Positions 17,492 to 26,843 of a stretch of 64,000 nucleotides of DNA are shown here, piece after piece. The stretch is from Streptomyces flavofungini (GTDB taxonomy: Bacteria; Actinomycetota; Actinomycetes; Streptomycetales; Streptomycetaceae), in NCBI RefSeq assembly GCF_030388665.1, contig NZ_CP128846.1, positions 1-64,000 on the forward strand, read 5' to 3'. A model generated the notes under the pieces. It ran no database searches, was not told the origin of the DNA, and saw only the letters and a program-made list of their open reading frames with translations. Position numbers and translations under genes: made by a program. Position 1 is the first letter of the stretch. Each line of letters opens with the position of its first letter.

Positions 17492-18688
17492 TCACTTCTG
17501 GCACAGGGCCTTGTCGACGAGCGTGTCGACGTGCGCGCCGCCCTTCTCGGTGGGCGACATGTTGGCGGTGACGGCGGCCGAGGCGGCGCGGCCGTCGTCG
17601 GTGACTCCGGGGGATGTGTAGTAGCCCGGCGTGGAACCGCCGTGGGTCCACTTCAGGCCGCCGCAGGGCAGCGGAACGCTGTTGAGGCCGAGGCCGTACC
17701 GGGTGCCGGGCTGATCGCCCGAGGGCCGGGGGCCCTTGATGGTGGTACGCATCTGGGCGAGCTGCGCGGGCTTCAGGAGGTCGCCGCCGATCAGGGCGGA
17801 GAAGAAGCGGTTCAGATCGCTGGGGGTGGAGATGAGCTGCCCCGCGGACCAGCCCCAGGAGGGGTCCAGCTTCGTGATGTCCTTCAGCGGCGCTCCGGGC
17901 TTCGCCGCGTGGTAGCCGCGGGGGTGGGCCTCGCGGATGCTCTCGTCCCCGACGCCGGGGAAGTAGGTGTGGCGCAGGCCGATGCGGTCGATGACCCGCT
18001 TCTTGATCTGCTCCGCCAGCGGACGCCCCGTGACCTTCTCGATGAGCAGCCCGGCGACGATGTAGTTGGTGTTGCTGTAGGCCACGCTGGTCCCGGGGGC
18101 GAACTGTGCCTTCTGGGCGAGCGCTATGTCGAGCAGGTCGCGGGGCTGGTGGTAGGTGTGGCGGCCCTTACCGAAGATGGCGTCCAGCATGGGGGTGGTG
18201 TAGCTGGGCAGCCCGCTGGTGTGCTGGAGCAGCTGGCGTACGGTGATCTTGTGGCCGTCGATGCCCTTGCCGCGTATCAGGCCGGGCAGGTACGTCTCGA
18301 TGGGCTTGTCGAGCCTGACCTTGCCCTCGCCGACCAGTTGCAGGACGACGGTGGCGGTGAACGTCTTGGTGTTGCTGCCCACCCGCACCTGTCCGTCGAC
18401 CGGCACCTTCGCCTTGGTCTTCAAGTCCGCGACCCCGGCGGTGTAGTTGTGGGCGCGTCCGTCCCGGTCGACGGTGGCCAGCAGGGCGGCGGGGAACTTG
18501 TCGTGCGTCACCAGGCTCTTCATGCCCTTGCGTATGGCATCGCCGGAGCCGTCCGACGGCGCGGCCGACGACGGGAGCGTCCCGCCCGTGGTGAGCGCGG
18601 CCGCCAGCACGGCCACGACCGCGGCGGCCCGCCGCCGCCCGGGCGACGGACGATCAGCACGAACACGCTGCTGAGAACGATCGGACAT
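17492..18688 (-). CDS. secreted serine hydrolase, D-alanyl-D-alanine carboxypeptidase/class C beta-lactamase-like
   Basis: 398 residues from ATG 18688, which follows AAGGAGTG. A long basic N-terminus and hydrophobic stretch (RRRAAAVVAVLAAALTTGG) form an export signal. The penicillin-binding-fold motifs are all present: SxxK in VGSNTKTFTATV, YxN in SVAYSNTNYIVAG, and HGG in LKWTHGGSTPGYY. It resembles the extracellular DD-peptidase of Streptomyces R61, which trims or transpeptidates D-Ala-D-Ala peptides. The gene is intact in an otherwise decayed neighbourhood, faces the telomere and appears monocistronic. Confidence 0.85.
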   Translation of the reverse strand: MSDRSQQRVRADRPSPGRRRAAAVVAVLAAALTTGGTLPSSAAPSDGSGDAIRKGMKSLVTHDKFPAALLATVDRDGRAHNYTAGVADLKTKAKVPVDGQVRVGSNTKTFTATVVLQLVGEGKVRLDKPIETYLPGLIRGKGIDGHKITVRQLLQHTSGLPSYTTPMLDAIFGKGRHTYHQPRDLLDIALAQKAQFAPGTSVAYSNTNYIVAGLLIEKVTGRPLAEQIKKRVIDRIGLRHTYFPGVGDESIREAHPRGYHAAKPGAPLKDITKLDPSWGWSAGQLISTPSDLNRFFSALIGGDLLKPAQLAQMRTTIKGPRPSGDQPGTRYGLGLNSVPLPCGGLKWTHGGSTPGYYTSPGVTDDGRAASAAVTANMSPTEKGGAHVDTLVDKALCQK

Positions 18689-18829
18689 GGAAGGCACTCC
18701 TTGTGTGTCTCGGGTAGCCGTGTGATCGGCTGCCCCGACACTAGGAAGCGGACCGGGCCCGGAGCATCGCCCGGCAGCACTAGGACCGCGGTACTGCCCC
18801 GCGTTGGGGACCAGTACCCAAGTCCCCTT

Positions 18830-19790
18830 ACGGCCGGGGCGGGACCGGCGATGACGGGGCGGGCGGGTTTGACGCCCTCCTTCGTCAGCGCGTCCGCGAT
18901 GCGGCGGGCCCGCCGAGGGGTCCGCCGGGAGGGCGTGGCGGGCCAACCAACGGGCCGCCGTCGGGTCGGGCGACGGATCGGCGAACGCGAGTGGCCGCGT
19001 AGTCCTCGAGCGGCGGGTCGTGGATGTAGCCGGCGACCACGCCGTGGCGCACGAGGCGGTCCACGGGGGTGTCACGGTCGTCGGCCAGGAGCGGGACGCG
19101 GAAGAGGGCGACGGGGCCGTCATGGGTGGCGCGGTCACGGACGGCCGGTGAGGCCCGGGGTGTGCGCGAGGACGGACACGCCCGCCCTGCAGCGGGTCAG
19201 GTCCTCGTCCGGGAGGGCCAGGCGGACACCCAACCGGCCGCGCACCAGCGGCCCGTGGCGGTCCCGGTAGCGGTGCAGGTCGACGCGGGCCCACGGGTCG
19301 TACGCGGGCAGGCTCGGCGTCTCCCGCGCGGACACGGCGAGCTGGAGGGCGCGCAGCGGCACGCGGAGTCGTCGCGTTCGAGCAGGCCGAGGCGCTGCAT
19401 CGTCCGCCAGAGAGGGTGCGCCAGGTTGAGGCCGCGCACGGCGGAGCGGGCCAGCGGGCGCAGCGTCGTGGCCAGGGCGGGGCGCAACAGGCCGACGCCG
19501 ACGCGGAAGCAGGCGGGGCACAACAGGTCACCCGGAGCAGTTCGAGCTCGCGGCGCGTGCGCGCGTCCTCGACGGCGGGGAAGCCGCCCGCCCTGCCCGC
19601 CACGTGCTCGGACAGGATGAAAGCCGCCGCCTTCCCGAACGTGCCGACCGGCCGCCCGGCCACGTGCGTGCCGGGGGCGTGCGCCGCGTCCTCGATGAGC
19701 GGGAAGCCCACCTCCTCGCAGCGGGCGCGCACTTCGACGACGCGGTCCGGGATCCCGTACAGGTGGTGAGCGGTAGGGGGTGGTGCCCGG
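18830..19790 (-). pseudogene. DegT/DnrJ/EryC1-type aminotransferase remnant
   Basis: The strongest segment (about 19500-19740) reads EEVGFPLIEDAAHAPGTHVA then GRPVGTFGKAAAFILSEHVA. This matches the conserved IEDAAHA...G..G.FGDAAAFS block of sugar/amino-acid PLP aminotransferases, though the region of the PLP lysine reads SEHVAGRAGG instead of the usual TKN.T.GEGG. Upstream and downstream pieces lie in other frames (PWARVDLHRYRDRHGPLVRG, then a C-terminal ARHALPADP). Several indels are needed to rebuild one protein. It is non-functional. Confidence 0.45.
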
Positions 19791-19846
19791 CGCGGGCACC
19801 ACCTCTGCACTCCCACACTGGACGTCAGGAGAGGGCCGAGGCGGTC

Positions 19847-20570
19847 ATGCACGTTCCCGTACCGCATCACCAGTACGTACTGTTCGATACCGATGCCGAA
19901 GCGCCCTTCGAACACATCGATGACCTGAAGGCCGGCAACGGACTGGTGAGCATCAACCTGAAAAGGCACCCACACCAGCGTGCTGACCGGCATCCCCCAA
20001 GGAGCCCTCGAGGTCTCCTTCGACGTCCGCCCCGGCGAGCCGGAGCTGGACTGCACCGACTGGGATGAAGTGGCCGAGGTCAGCCTGTGCCTGCCCGGAC
20101 ACGGCCCGCTCGTGGGTGACCCGGTCAGCGACGACACCGTCCTCGCCCCCCCTGCTGCCCGGGCACGGGGCCTCCCACCCGCCGAGGACGTCGAACGCGA
20201 CGAAGACCTCGAACGCGACGAGGACCTCGACGACGACAGCGCACAGGATGACGAGGAGGAAGACAGCGACGGCGCCCAGTGACGGCGATTCCGTTTCCAC
20301 ACACCCGGCCGTGACACCGCCGTCGACCCGGACAGCCCGCACGAGCAGCACACCATCCCGATCTGGCCGGCACCGCGTGCACCGGAGAGCCGGCACCAGC
20401 TCAGTGACCAGACCGGGCACCGTAGCCGCAACCCCGACCCGGAGTACTACGCCCAGCCCAAAGCCGCTCAAGCAGCTGCGGATGCCGCAAGCCTGCTGAT
20501 GGTGCCGACCGCGCCAGTATTGCCGGTGATACCGCGCTCCGCCCGCCTCAAGCAGAGAGGCGGTGTGTGA
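19847..20570 (+). pseudogene. acidic unknown protein, frameshift plus in-frame stop
   Basis: ATG 19847 starts MHVPVPHHQYVLFDTDAEAP and reads to LKAGNGLVSINLK. A one-base slip near 19965 continues VLTGIPQGALEVSFDVRPGE and LDCTDWDEVAEVSLCLPGHG, followed by a run of Asp/Glu repeats (20190-20280). TGA 20280 interrupts the frame, but the same frame goes on as RRFRFHTPGRDTAVDPDSP, TIPIWPAPRAPESRHQLSDQ and YYAQPKAAQAAADAASLL, with a stop at 20568-20570. I read this as one broken gene of a Streptomyces family without known function. Two separate genes remain possible. Confidence 0.45.
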
Positions 20571-20985
20571 CCGGGGAGTTCACCGGACGCCGCGAACACG
20601 CCTTCGCGCACCACGGGCAACGGAGGAACTTCCACAAGGCGCGCTGCAGGCCGAATCCTGAGCAGGGCGTCGCGAGCGCACCCTGGGGAGTCCGCCCGCT
20701 TTCTTGGGCGTGCCGCGCAGCTCCGGGATGTCGTCAGGACGCCGGCTTGAACTCCTCGACCCCTGCCCCAGCCGTCAGCCTGTTCTCAGCAAGGTCGCGC
20801 ACGCCCGTTCACAGGCCGAGTTCGGCCAAGGCCGCTTGACGCGGCGGGATGAGGCTGGGACGGCGTCGTCGCAGGTTGCTGAGCGACCGTCCCAGGCGCA
20901 CCTGTTGTCCTTCCACCTCCTCGATGTGCCGCTGGGGGACCATGACCCTGGGCCCGGTACCGCGTGGTCCGCCGCACCGCCCGGA

Positions 20986-22098
20986 TCACCAGGGCGGGCG
21001 TACCAGGTCCGGGGTCAGGGCGGCCAGGTCGGGGGCGCCGAGGAGGGCGAGGGCCAGTTCGATCTCCCGGTGCAGGGCGCTCAGGGCGGCGGTGACTCCT
21101 TCGGCTCCAGCCGCGGCCAGGCTCCAGACGTAGGGACGCCCGATCGCCACGGCGTCCGCGCCGAGCGCCAGCGCCTTCACCACGTCGGTGCCCCGCCGGA
21201 TACCTCCGTCGATGAGGACCGGAACCCGGCCTGCCACCGCCTCGGCGACAGCGGGCAGGGTGACGAGCGGGGCAATCGCGGTGTCCAGGTTGCGGCCCCC
21301 GTGGTTGGACATCCAGACGCCGATTCCGATCTCTGCGGCCCGGCGAGCGTCGTCGGGGCGCACGACGCCCTTGGCCAGAACCGGCAACCCTGAGATCGAG
21401 CGCAGCCATTCGAGGTCGGACCAGCCGACGGCGGGGTCGATCCGCGGGTCGTGGATGCCGCGGTGCCCGGGGTCGGCCGCGTTCCGGCCCGGTTCCGCGC
21501 CATGGCCGGCCAGGTTGGCGGGCATGCGGTGGGAGGGGAGAGCGAATCCGTTGCGCAGGTCCCGCTCCCGAAGACCGGTCACCGGGGTGTCGACGGTGAC
21601 GACGCAGGCGGTGGCACCGGCCGCACAGGCCCGGCGTACCAGGTCCTCGGTGAGGGCCCGGTCCCTCTGCACGTAGAGCTGGAACCACCACGGCCCGGTG
21701 GCGGCGGCGCCGATCTCCTCCAGCGTCAGCGTGGAGAAGGTACTCACCGTGGTGAGGGCTCCCCCGGCGGCGGCGCCCCGCACGGTCGCCGCTTCCGCGT
21801 CGGGGTGGAACAGGCCGTGCGAAGCGGTCGGCGCAAGGAGGACAGGGGCGGGGAGTTCTGTGCCGTAGAGGGTGCAGCGGGTGTCCACGCCCGCGGTGCC
21901 GGTGAGGACCGGGGGCAGCAGGGCCAGACGCTCGTACGCCTCCGCGTTCCAGCGCACGGTCCGTTCGTCCGCCGCGCCGCCCTGCAAGTAGTCGTAGGCG
22001 GGGGCGGGCAGTACGTCGCGGGCCGCGTCGTGGAAGTCGGCCAGGGTGATGCGCTGGGGATGGGGCGGGGTGGCGGGGCGCGGCAGCGAGGTCGTCAC
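20986..22098 (-). CDS. FMN-dependent alpha-hydroxy-acid oxidase/dehydrogenase
   Basis: 370 residues with the TIM-barrel signatures of the lactate/glycolate/mandelate oxidase family. They are AYDYLQGGAADERTVRWN near the N-terminus, LAPTASHGLFHPDAE, the active-site His block SNHGGRNLDTAI, and the FMN phosphate block DGGIRRGTDVVKALALGADA followed by IGRPYVW. Such enzymes oxidise L-2-hydroxy acids to 2-keto acids, using oxygen or another acceptor. It is the last gene of the leftward cluster and its GTG start overlaps the ATP-grasp stop by 4 bp. The likely job is conversion between hydroxy- and keto-acid intermediates, complementing the NAD-dependent enzyme encoded upstream. Substrate unknown. Confidence 0.85.
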   Translation of the reverse strand: MTTSLPRPATPPHPQRITLADFHDAARDVLPAPAYDYLQGGAADERTVRWNAEAYERLALLPPVLTGTAGVDTRCTLYGTELPAPVLLAPTASHGLFHPDAEAATVRGAAAGGALTTVSTFSTLTLEEIGAAATGPWWFQLYVQRDRALTEDLVRRACAAGATACVVTVDTPVTGLRERDLRNGFALPSHRMPANLAGHGAEPGRNAADPGHRGIHDPRIDPAVGWSDLEWLRSISGLPVLAKGVVRPDDARRAAEIGIGVWMSNHGGRNLDTAIAPLVTLPAVAEAVAGRVPVLIDGGIRRGTDVVKALALGADAVAIGRPYVWSLAAAGAEGVTAALSALHREIELALALLGAPDLAALTPDLVRPPW

Positions 22099-23351
22099 AC
22101 TGCTCCCTGGTCGGCGGCGTGCACGCGCAGGTGGAAGGTGAGGCGGTTGATCGCCTCTCGGGCGGCGGCCAGCGCCTCGTCGGCGCTCGGCGCGATCGCG
22201 CGGGCGTGGGCGACCCGCGACGCGGAGGATTCCAGGGTGCCGACGGCGGCGTCCGGCGGGAGAAGCAACTGCACTTCCGTCACCCCGGGTACCGCGCGGG
22301 CCTCGTCCAGGCCCGTGGTCTCGGCGAGCACTCCGGGGGCGGGCAGCGCGGCGAACCAGATCGCCGAACTGCGGGGCGTGCGCGGTGCGGCGAGGGCGGC
22401 GCGGATGCCGGGCAGGACCTTCTCGCCGAGGGTGTGGCGGATGAGGCAGTCGGCGATGTCGACGCCGGTCACGTCGTGGGCGAGGGCCGGGATCTCGTCG
22501 CCGCCCATGCGGACGTGCGTCTCGATCAGCTGCGGTCCGCTTTCGGTGAGGACGACTTCGGTGTGGGTGGCGCCCGCCCCGATGCCGAGGGCGTCCAGGA
22601 TTCGTTCCACGTAGTGGTGGATTCGTTTTTCCTGGGCGGGGGTGAGGGGTGCGGGGCTGACGTGGCCCAGTTCGACGAAATTCAGCGGGTCGGAGTACTT
22701 GCGGGTGATCGCGACGATCTGGTGGTCGCCGTCCTCGGAGAACGCCTCGACGCTGAACTGCGGGCCCTCGTGGAACTGTTCCACCAGGACCGGGGTGCCG
22801 TCGGCGTCCTCGAGTCCGCCGCCGGCCCGTGCGAAGGCGGCGTCGGCCTCCTCGGCGTCACGTGCCAGGGTGATGCCCTTGCTGAAGGAGCCGCTGCCTG
22901 GTTTCACGATGCAGGGGGTGTCGTGCGCGGCGAGGAACGCCCGCAGTTCCTCCACGTCGGAGACCTGGGCGCAGGCCGTGGTATCGATGCCGGCTTCGCG
23001 CAGCCGGACCCGCATGGCGTGTTTGTCGTAGACCAGGGCAGTGGTCCGCGCAGAGTGCGCGGCGAGGCCCAGCGCCTGGCCGACGAGTGCGCACTTGTCC
23101 TGGTCCCGCTCGCCGAAGGCCACGATCCGGGTGAACGGATGCCGGGCGTGCACGGCCTCGGCGAACGCGACCCATTCGTCGTCCGGCGCATCGGGGCTCA
23201 CCCCGATGATCCGGGTGTGCTCCGTCGTCTCACGGAGTTTGGAGAGGTAGTCCAGTCGGCAGATGACGGTGGTGCGGGTGCCGGCCCGGGCGCGGCGCAG
23301 CCGGGTGGGCAGGTCTCGGCCGCTGCCGATGACCAGGACGTGCTCGGACAT
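22095..23351 (-). CDS. ATP-grasp ligase 1
   Basis: 418 residues from ATG 23351 (MSEHVLVIGSGRDLPTRLRR). A TTG nine bases upstream is less likely. The ATP-grasp fold is shown by the nucleotide-loop segment PCIVKPGSGSFSKGITLARD and the metal/phosphate region ATHTEVVLTESGPQLIETHV, RMGGDEIPAL. The layout is close to carnosine-synthase/BacD-type carboxylate-amine ligases that join amino acids through acyl phosphates. A second, distinct ATP-grasp enzyme lies three genes upstream, so two peptide or amide bonds may be made by this cluster. It is separated by 38 bp from the aminotransferase upstream and overlaps the oxidase downstream. Confidence 0.85.
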   Translation of the reverse strand: MSEHVLVIGSGRDLPTRLRRARAGTRTTVICRLDYLSKLRETTEHTRIIGVSPDAPDDEWVAFAEAVHARHPFTRIVAFGERDQDKCALVGQALGLAAHSARTTALVYDKHAMRVRLREAGIDTTACAQVSDVEELRAFLAAHDTPCIVKPGSGSFSKGITLARDAEEADAAFARAGGGLEDADGTPVLVEQFHEGPQFSVEAFSEDGDHQIVAITRKYSDPLNFVELGHVSPAPLTPAQEKRIHHYVERILDALGIGAGATHTEVVLTESGPQLIETHVRMGGDEIPALAHDVTGVDIADCLIRHTLGEKVLPGIRAALAAPRTPRSSAIWFAALPAPGVLAETTGLDEARAVPGVTEVQLLLPPDAAVGTLESSASRVAHARAIAPSADEALAAAREAINRLTFHLRVHAADQGAV

Positions 23352-23389
23352 GAAGGTCAACCTCGCTGGGAGTAGGCGTACGGCGGTGG

Positions 23390-24310
23390 TCAGAGATGGG
23401 TGAGCCAGCCGTGGGGATCGGCATCCCGGCCGTGGACCACGTCCTGGAACGCCTGGCGCAGCCGCTGCGTCACCGGTCCGCTGCCCGCTCCGGTGACGGG
23501 GCGGTCGTCGACCGAGGCGATGGGGACGATCTCGGCGGCCGTACCGGTGAGGAACGCCTCGTCGGCGACGTAGAGCTCGCTGCGGGTCAGGCTCTGCTCA
23601 CGCACTTCGTGGCCGAGGTCGTGGGCGAGGGTGATGACGGTGTCCCTGGTGATGCCGGGCAGGATGTTGTCGCTGACCGGCGGGGTGGTGATCACTCCGT
23701 CGCGTACGGCGAAGACGTTGGCAGCGGACGCCTCGGCGACGTGGCCGCCGGGGGTGAGCATGAGGGCGTCGTCGTAGCCCGCACGGATCGCGGCGACCTT
23801 GGCGAGCGCGGAGTTGACGTACGCGCCGGTGGCCTTGGCCAGTGGCGGCACCGTGTGTACGCCGTTGCGCTGCCAACTGCTGACCATGAGCCGGCAGCCC
23901 TCCTGCTCGGCCTTCTCCCCCAGGTACGAGCCCCAGGGCCAGGCCGCGATGGCGACCCTGGCGCTGTCCAGGCGCGGAGCGACGCCCATGGTGCCGTATT
24001 CGAGGTAGACGAGGGGGCGCAGGTAGCCGCTCTCCAGGCCGGTGCGGCGCAGCAGTTCGAGGCACGCCTCGGTGAGTTCGTCGACGCTGTGGCCGGGGTC
24101 CATCAGGTAGACGCGCGCCGAGTCGTGCAGCCGCTGGAGGTGTTCGCGCAGCCGGAAGACGGCCGGGCTCCGCTCCGTCGGGTAGGCGCGGATGCCTTCG
24201 TAGACGCCCCAGCCGTAGTGGAGGCTGGGGGTGAGGACGTGTACCTGTGCCTGGTCCCAGGGGATGAACTTGCCGTCCATCCAGATGTCGCTGGTGGGCG
24301 TGAGCTTCAT
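23390..24310 (-). CDS. branched-chain-amino-acid-type aminotransferase (fold type IV)
   Basis: 306 residues, the normal length for IlvE. It contains IWMDGKFIPWDQAQVHVLTP at the N-terminus, SLHYGWGVYEGIRAY, the PLP lysine at about residue 159 in PLAKATGAYVNSALAKV, and the cofactor phosphate-binding DNILPGITRDTVI. It interconverts an alpha-keto acid and an amino acid. Inside this cluster it probably acts on a pathway intermediate and not for general valine/leucine synthesis; the keto acid could be supplied by the hydroxy-acid oxidase or by the dehydrogenase. Its start overlaps the upstream gene by 4 bp. Substrate not predictable. Confidence 0.88.
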   Translation of the reverse strand: MKLTPTSDIWMDGKFIPWDQAQVHVLTPSLHYGWGVYEGIRAYPTERSPAVFRLREHLQRLHDSARVYLMDPGHSVDELTEACLELLRRTGLESGYLRPLVYLEYGTMGVAPRLDSARVAIAAWPWGSYLGEKAEQEGCRLMVSSWQRNGVHTVPPLAKATGAYVNSALAKVAAIRAGYDDALMLTPGGHVAEASAANVFAVRDGVITTPPVSDNILPGITRDTVITLAHDLGHEVREQSLTRSELYVADEAFLTGTAAEIVPIASVDDRPVTGAGSGPVTQRLRQAFQDVVHGRDADPHGWLTHL

Positions 24311-25584
24311 CGTGCGGCTCCATGAACGGTGGATGAGGGCGGGAGGGTGCGGGACGGGACCGGGGTGGCCGGGCTGCCGACGTGCTCAAGGCGGCGCTCG
24401 ACGCTGCGGGACTGGAGGCCCAGCACCTCGTGGAGGACTTCGGCGTCCGGCCCGTGGAAGGCGAACCAGCCCCAGCGGGGTCGCAGCGCGCAGCCGCGCT
24501 GGAATTTGGCCTCGTAGGTGGCGAGTCCGTAGTGGATGCGGCGGATGCCGTTCTCCAGCGCCCAGCGGGTGGTCTCGTGGTAGGTGAGGGCGAGGTAGCA
24601 GCCGGAGGCCTCGGGGGCGAAGCCCACGGTGCGCAGGAAGAGGGCGTCGCCCGCCCTGAGGTACAGCGCGAAACCGAGCACGCGGTCCTCGTGGACGGCG
24701 CCGAGGACGACGCACGACTCGCCGATCTCCTCGCGCAGGGCGTCGAAGTCCCGGCGGACGCGCTCGTGTCCGCCGGGCAGTCCGTACTTCGCCCGATGGG
24801 CCACCTGGAGGGCGGTCACCGTGTCGTCGAGTGCTTCCGGGCCGGTGATGGTCACGGTGTGGAAACCGCTGTTCTCGTAGGCGGTGACCTCTTTGCGCAG
24901 TCCTCTGCGGCGGCGGCTGCTGAGCCCGGCCACGTACTGCTCCCAGTCGTCGGCGCTCAACTCGTGCACGGCGTCGGCGCCGAGGAGCGTCGCGTGGTAG
25001 CCGACACGGGTGGCGGCGGCGTCCACCTCCGCTGCCTCGGGTTCACCCACGTAGAGCAACGCCGTGCTGCGGCATCCGAGTTGGTCCGAGATCTGCTGGA
25101 GGAGGGCGGGCAGGGCCGTCATGACCGACCGGCGCTGCTCCGGGGAGCGCCCATGGGTGTGGGCCACGCCGTGATGGTTGCCGAAGGTGGCGAGGGTCAG
25201 GGAGGGGTAGTGGCCGGTGCGGTCCTCGGGCAGGGCTGCCGTGAGGCGGTCCCACTGTTCACGCTCGTCCTCGTCGAGGAGTTCGGGCTCGGCCATGGGT
25301 GAGGCGGTGCCCGCGAGCCTCGGGGCGTCGTAGAAGAGCAGCCCGCCGGGCGTGTGGGTGACGAGCAGCGTGGCCAGAGCCACCGGCCGGTCTTCTTCGA
25401 GCACTTGGAGGCAGTGCGTCTCGTGGAGGTCGGTCCGTGCGGTGAAGCGCAGCCAGCGGGCGTCGTCCCAGATCAGGTCGGAGCCGCCCTGCCCGGTGGC
25501 GTCGTGGTGTGCCGGGTGAGGGCCGGGCGGGAGCAGCCGGGCCGTGAACGCACCGTGGTGCGCGGTTGCCTCCGTCGTGGTCAT
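24307..25584 (-). CDS. FemAB/GNAT-like N-acyltransferase
   Basis: 425 residues from ATG 25584 behind GAAGGAGGG. The C-terminal half (ELSADDWEQYVAGLSSRRRR, GLRKEVTAYENSGFHTVTI, VLGFALYLRAGDALFLRTVG, then YLALTYHETTRWALENGIRR) fits the peptidoglycan-biosynthesis/FemAB-related acetyltransferase superfamily (Acetyltransf_6-like). These proteins carry acyl groups, sometimes from aminoacyl-tRNA, to amines. In a cluster with two ATP-grasp ligases it could form a further amide bond or acylate an amine for self-protection. It overlaps neighbours on both sides by 4 bp, so it is translationally coupled. Exact reaction unknown. Confidence 0.7.
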   Translation of the reverse strand: MTTTEATAHHGAFTARLLPPGPHPAHHDATGQGGSDLIWDDARWLRFTARTDLHETHCLQVLEEDRPVALATLLVTHTPGGLLFYDAPRLAGTASPMAEPELLDEDEREQWDRLTAALPEDRTGHYPSLTLATFGNHHGVAHTHGRSPEQRRSVMTALPALLQQISDQLGCRSTALLYVGEPEAAEVDAAATRVGYHATLLGADAVHELSADDWEQYVAGLSSRRRRGLRKEVTAYENSGFHTVTITGPEALDDTVTALQVAHRAKYGLPGGHERVRRDFDALREEIGESCVVLGAVHEDRVLGFALYLRAGDALFLRTVGFAPEASGCYLALTYHETTRWALENGIRRIHYGLATYEAKFQRGCALRPRWGWFAFHGPDAEVLHEVLGLQSRSVERRLEHVGSPATPVPSRTLPPSSTVHGAAR

Positions 25585-26843
25585 CGCGGCCCTCCTTCGG
25601 TGCGGCCTGATACGGCGGAGACGGGCGCGGGCGGGTCGGTGTCGTCCCAGCCGAAGCCCGCGCCGACGAGCTGTGCGGTGGCATCGAGCCTGCTGTCCAG
25701 GACGGTGGGGTCGGGGTCGGTGATCACCCAGGTGGCGAGGAAATCGCCGGACTTGCGCAGCCGGTAGCGCTCCCCGCTCCAGTCGTCGCCGATCCGGGTG
25801 TTGAGGACGAAGTCCGTCGCGCCGGGCGGCGGTTCGGGCAGCCGCAGAACCCGGCCGTGCTTCGGCGGGATGCCGCAGAAGGCGGCGCGGGGGGCGGTGC
25901 GCGCGTGGTTCCGTACGGCGTCGAGCGCGACGGGCAGCCCGCACTCGACGCGGGCCCACAGCTCTCGCGGGTCGGTGCCCAGAATGTGGCGGAGCATGGC
26001 GGGGATCGGTCCGCCGCCGATCCGGGCGGCCACTTCGCACAGCACGATCCGGCCGCTGTCGGTGACGAAGAACTCCGCGTGCGCGCAGAGGGTGTCCGGC
26101 GAGGGCAGCGCGTCGATCAGTCGCCACGTCTCCCGGACCAGGCGCTCGTGGAGCGGATCGGCGGGGTCGAGGTTGCGCGAGCCGAGCGGGGCGTCCTCCC
26201 AGTGGGTCAGGCACCCGGCGCCGGTGTACCGGGAGGCGACGGCCGCGACGGGCTCGCCTTCGGCCCGGAAGACGTCCACGTGGTGGAGGGTTCCGTCGAT
26301 GAACTCCTCGACCTCGTACGAGCCGCCCGCCACCTGCTCGGCGAGTGCGTCCGCCTGGCCGGGTGCGTCGAGCACGTGCACACCCGTCGATCCGGAGCCG
26401 CTCCTCGGCTTGACCACGACCCGGCCGGGGCGGTCGGCCATGAAGTCCGTGATGTCGTCCACGCTCGCGACGGGTGCGAAGGCGGGGACGGGCAGGCCTG
26501 CGGCGCTCGCGTACTGCTTCATCAGGACCTTGTCGCGGTACGCGGCGGCCGCGACGCTGTCGAGGCCGGGCAGGGCCAGCTCGCGGCGCAGCAGGGCGGC
26601 GCGCTCGACGTCGGCCTCGGCCAACGCCAGTACGGCACGGGGACGGTGTCTGCGGGCGGCCTCACGGGCGGCGGTGAGCACGGCGTCGTCGTCGGTGTAG
26701 TCCGGGACGGTGACGACCTCCGTGAAGCCCTCGCCCACGGGTGCGCCGTCGGCGGTGACCGCGACGAGCCTGCCCGCCTCCTCCGGCAGCCACTGGGCGA
26801 ACGGGAGCGCTGCCTGGCGGGGGCTGATCAGGACGAGGATCAC
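25581..26843 (-). CDS. ATP-grasp ligase 2
   Basis: 420 residues. The N-terminal Rossmann-like part (MILVLISPRQAALPFAQWLP) is followed by the ATP-grasp core: GRVVVKPRSGSGSTGVHVLD, then CAHAEFFVTDSGRIVLCEVA and ARIGGGPIPAML. It is clearly diverged from ligase 1 (different N-terminal domain and C-terminal tail ending WDDTDPPAPVSAV), so the two are not a recent duplication and should have different substrates. Expected chemistry is activation of a carboxylate as acyl phosphate and attack by an amine. Start and stop overlap the neighbouring genes by 4 bp. Confidence 0.85.
   Translation of the reverse strand: MILVLISPRQAALPFAQWLPEEAGRLVAVTADGAPVGEGFTEVVTVPDYTDDDAVLTAAREAARRHRPRAVLALAEADVERAALLRRELALPGLDSVAAAAYRDKVLMKQYASAAGLPVPAFAPVASVDDITDFMADRPGRVVVKPRSGSGSTGVHVLDAPGQADALAEQVAGGSYEVEEFIDGTLHHVDVFRAEGEPVAAVASRYTGAGCLTHWEDAPLGSRNLDPADPLHERLVRETWRLIDALPSPDTLCAHAEFFVTDSGRIVLCEVAARIGGGPIPAMLRHILGTDPRELWARVECGLPVALDAVRNHARTAPRAAFCGIPPKHGRVLRLPEPPPGATDFVLNTRIGDDWSGERYRLRKSGDFLATWVITDPDPTVLDSRLDATAQLVGAGFGWDDTDPPAPVSAVSGRTEGGPR

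Noticed and set aside
17492..20431. One 979-codon open frame on the minus strand.
   Set aside because: Only its last 398 codons, from ATG 18688, make a credible protein. Upstream it crosses pieces of an aminotransferase in another frame and low-complexity Arg/Ala/Pro reading, typical of chance open frames in GC-rich DNA.
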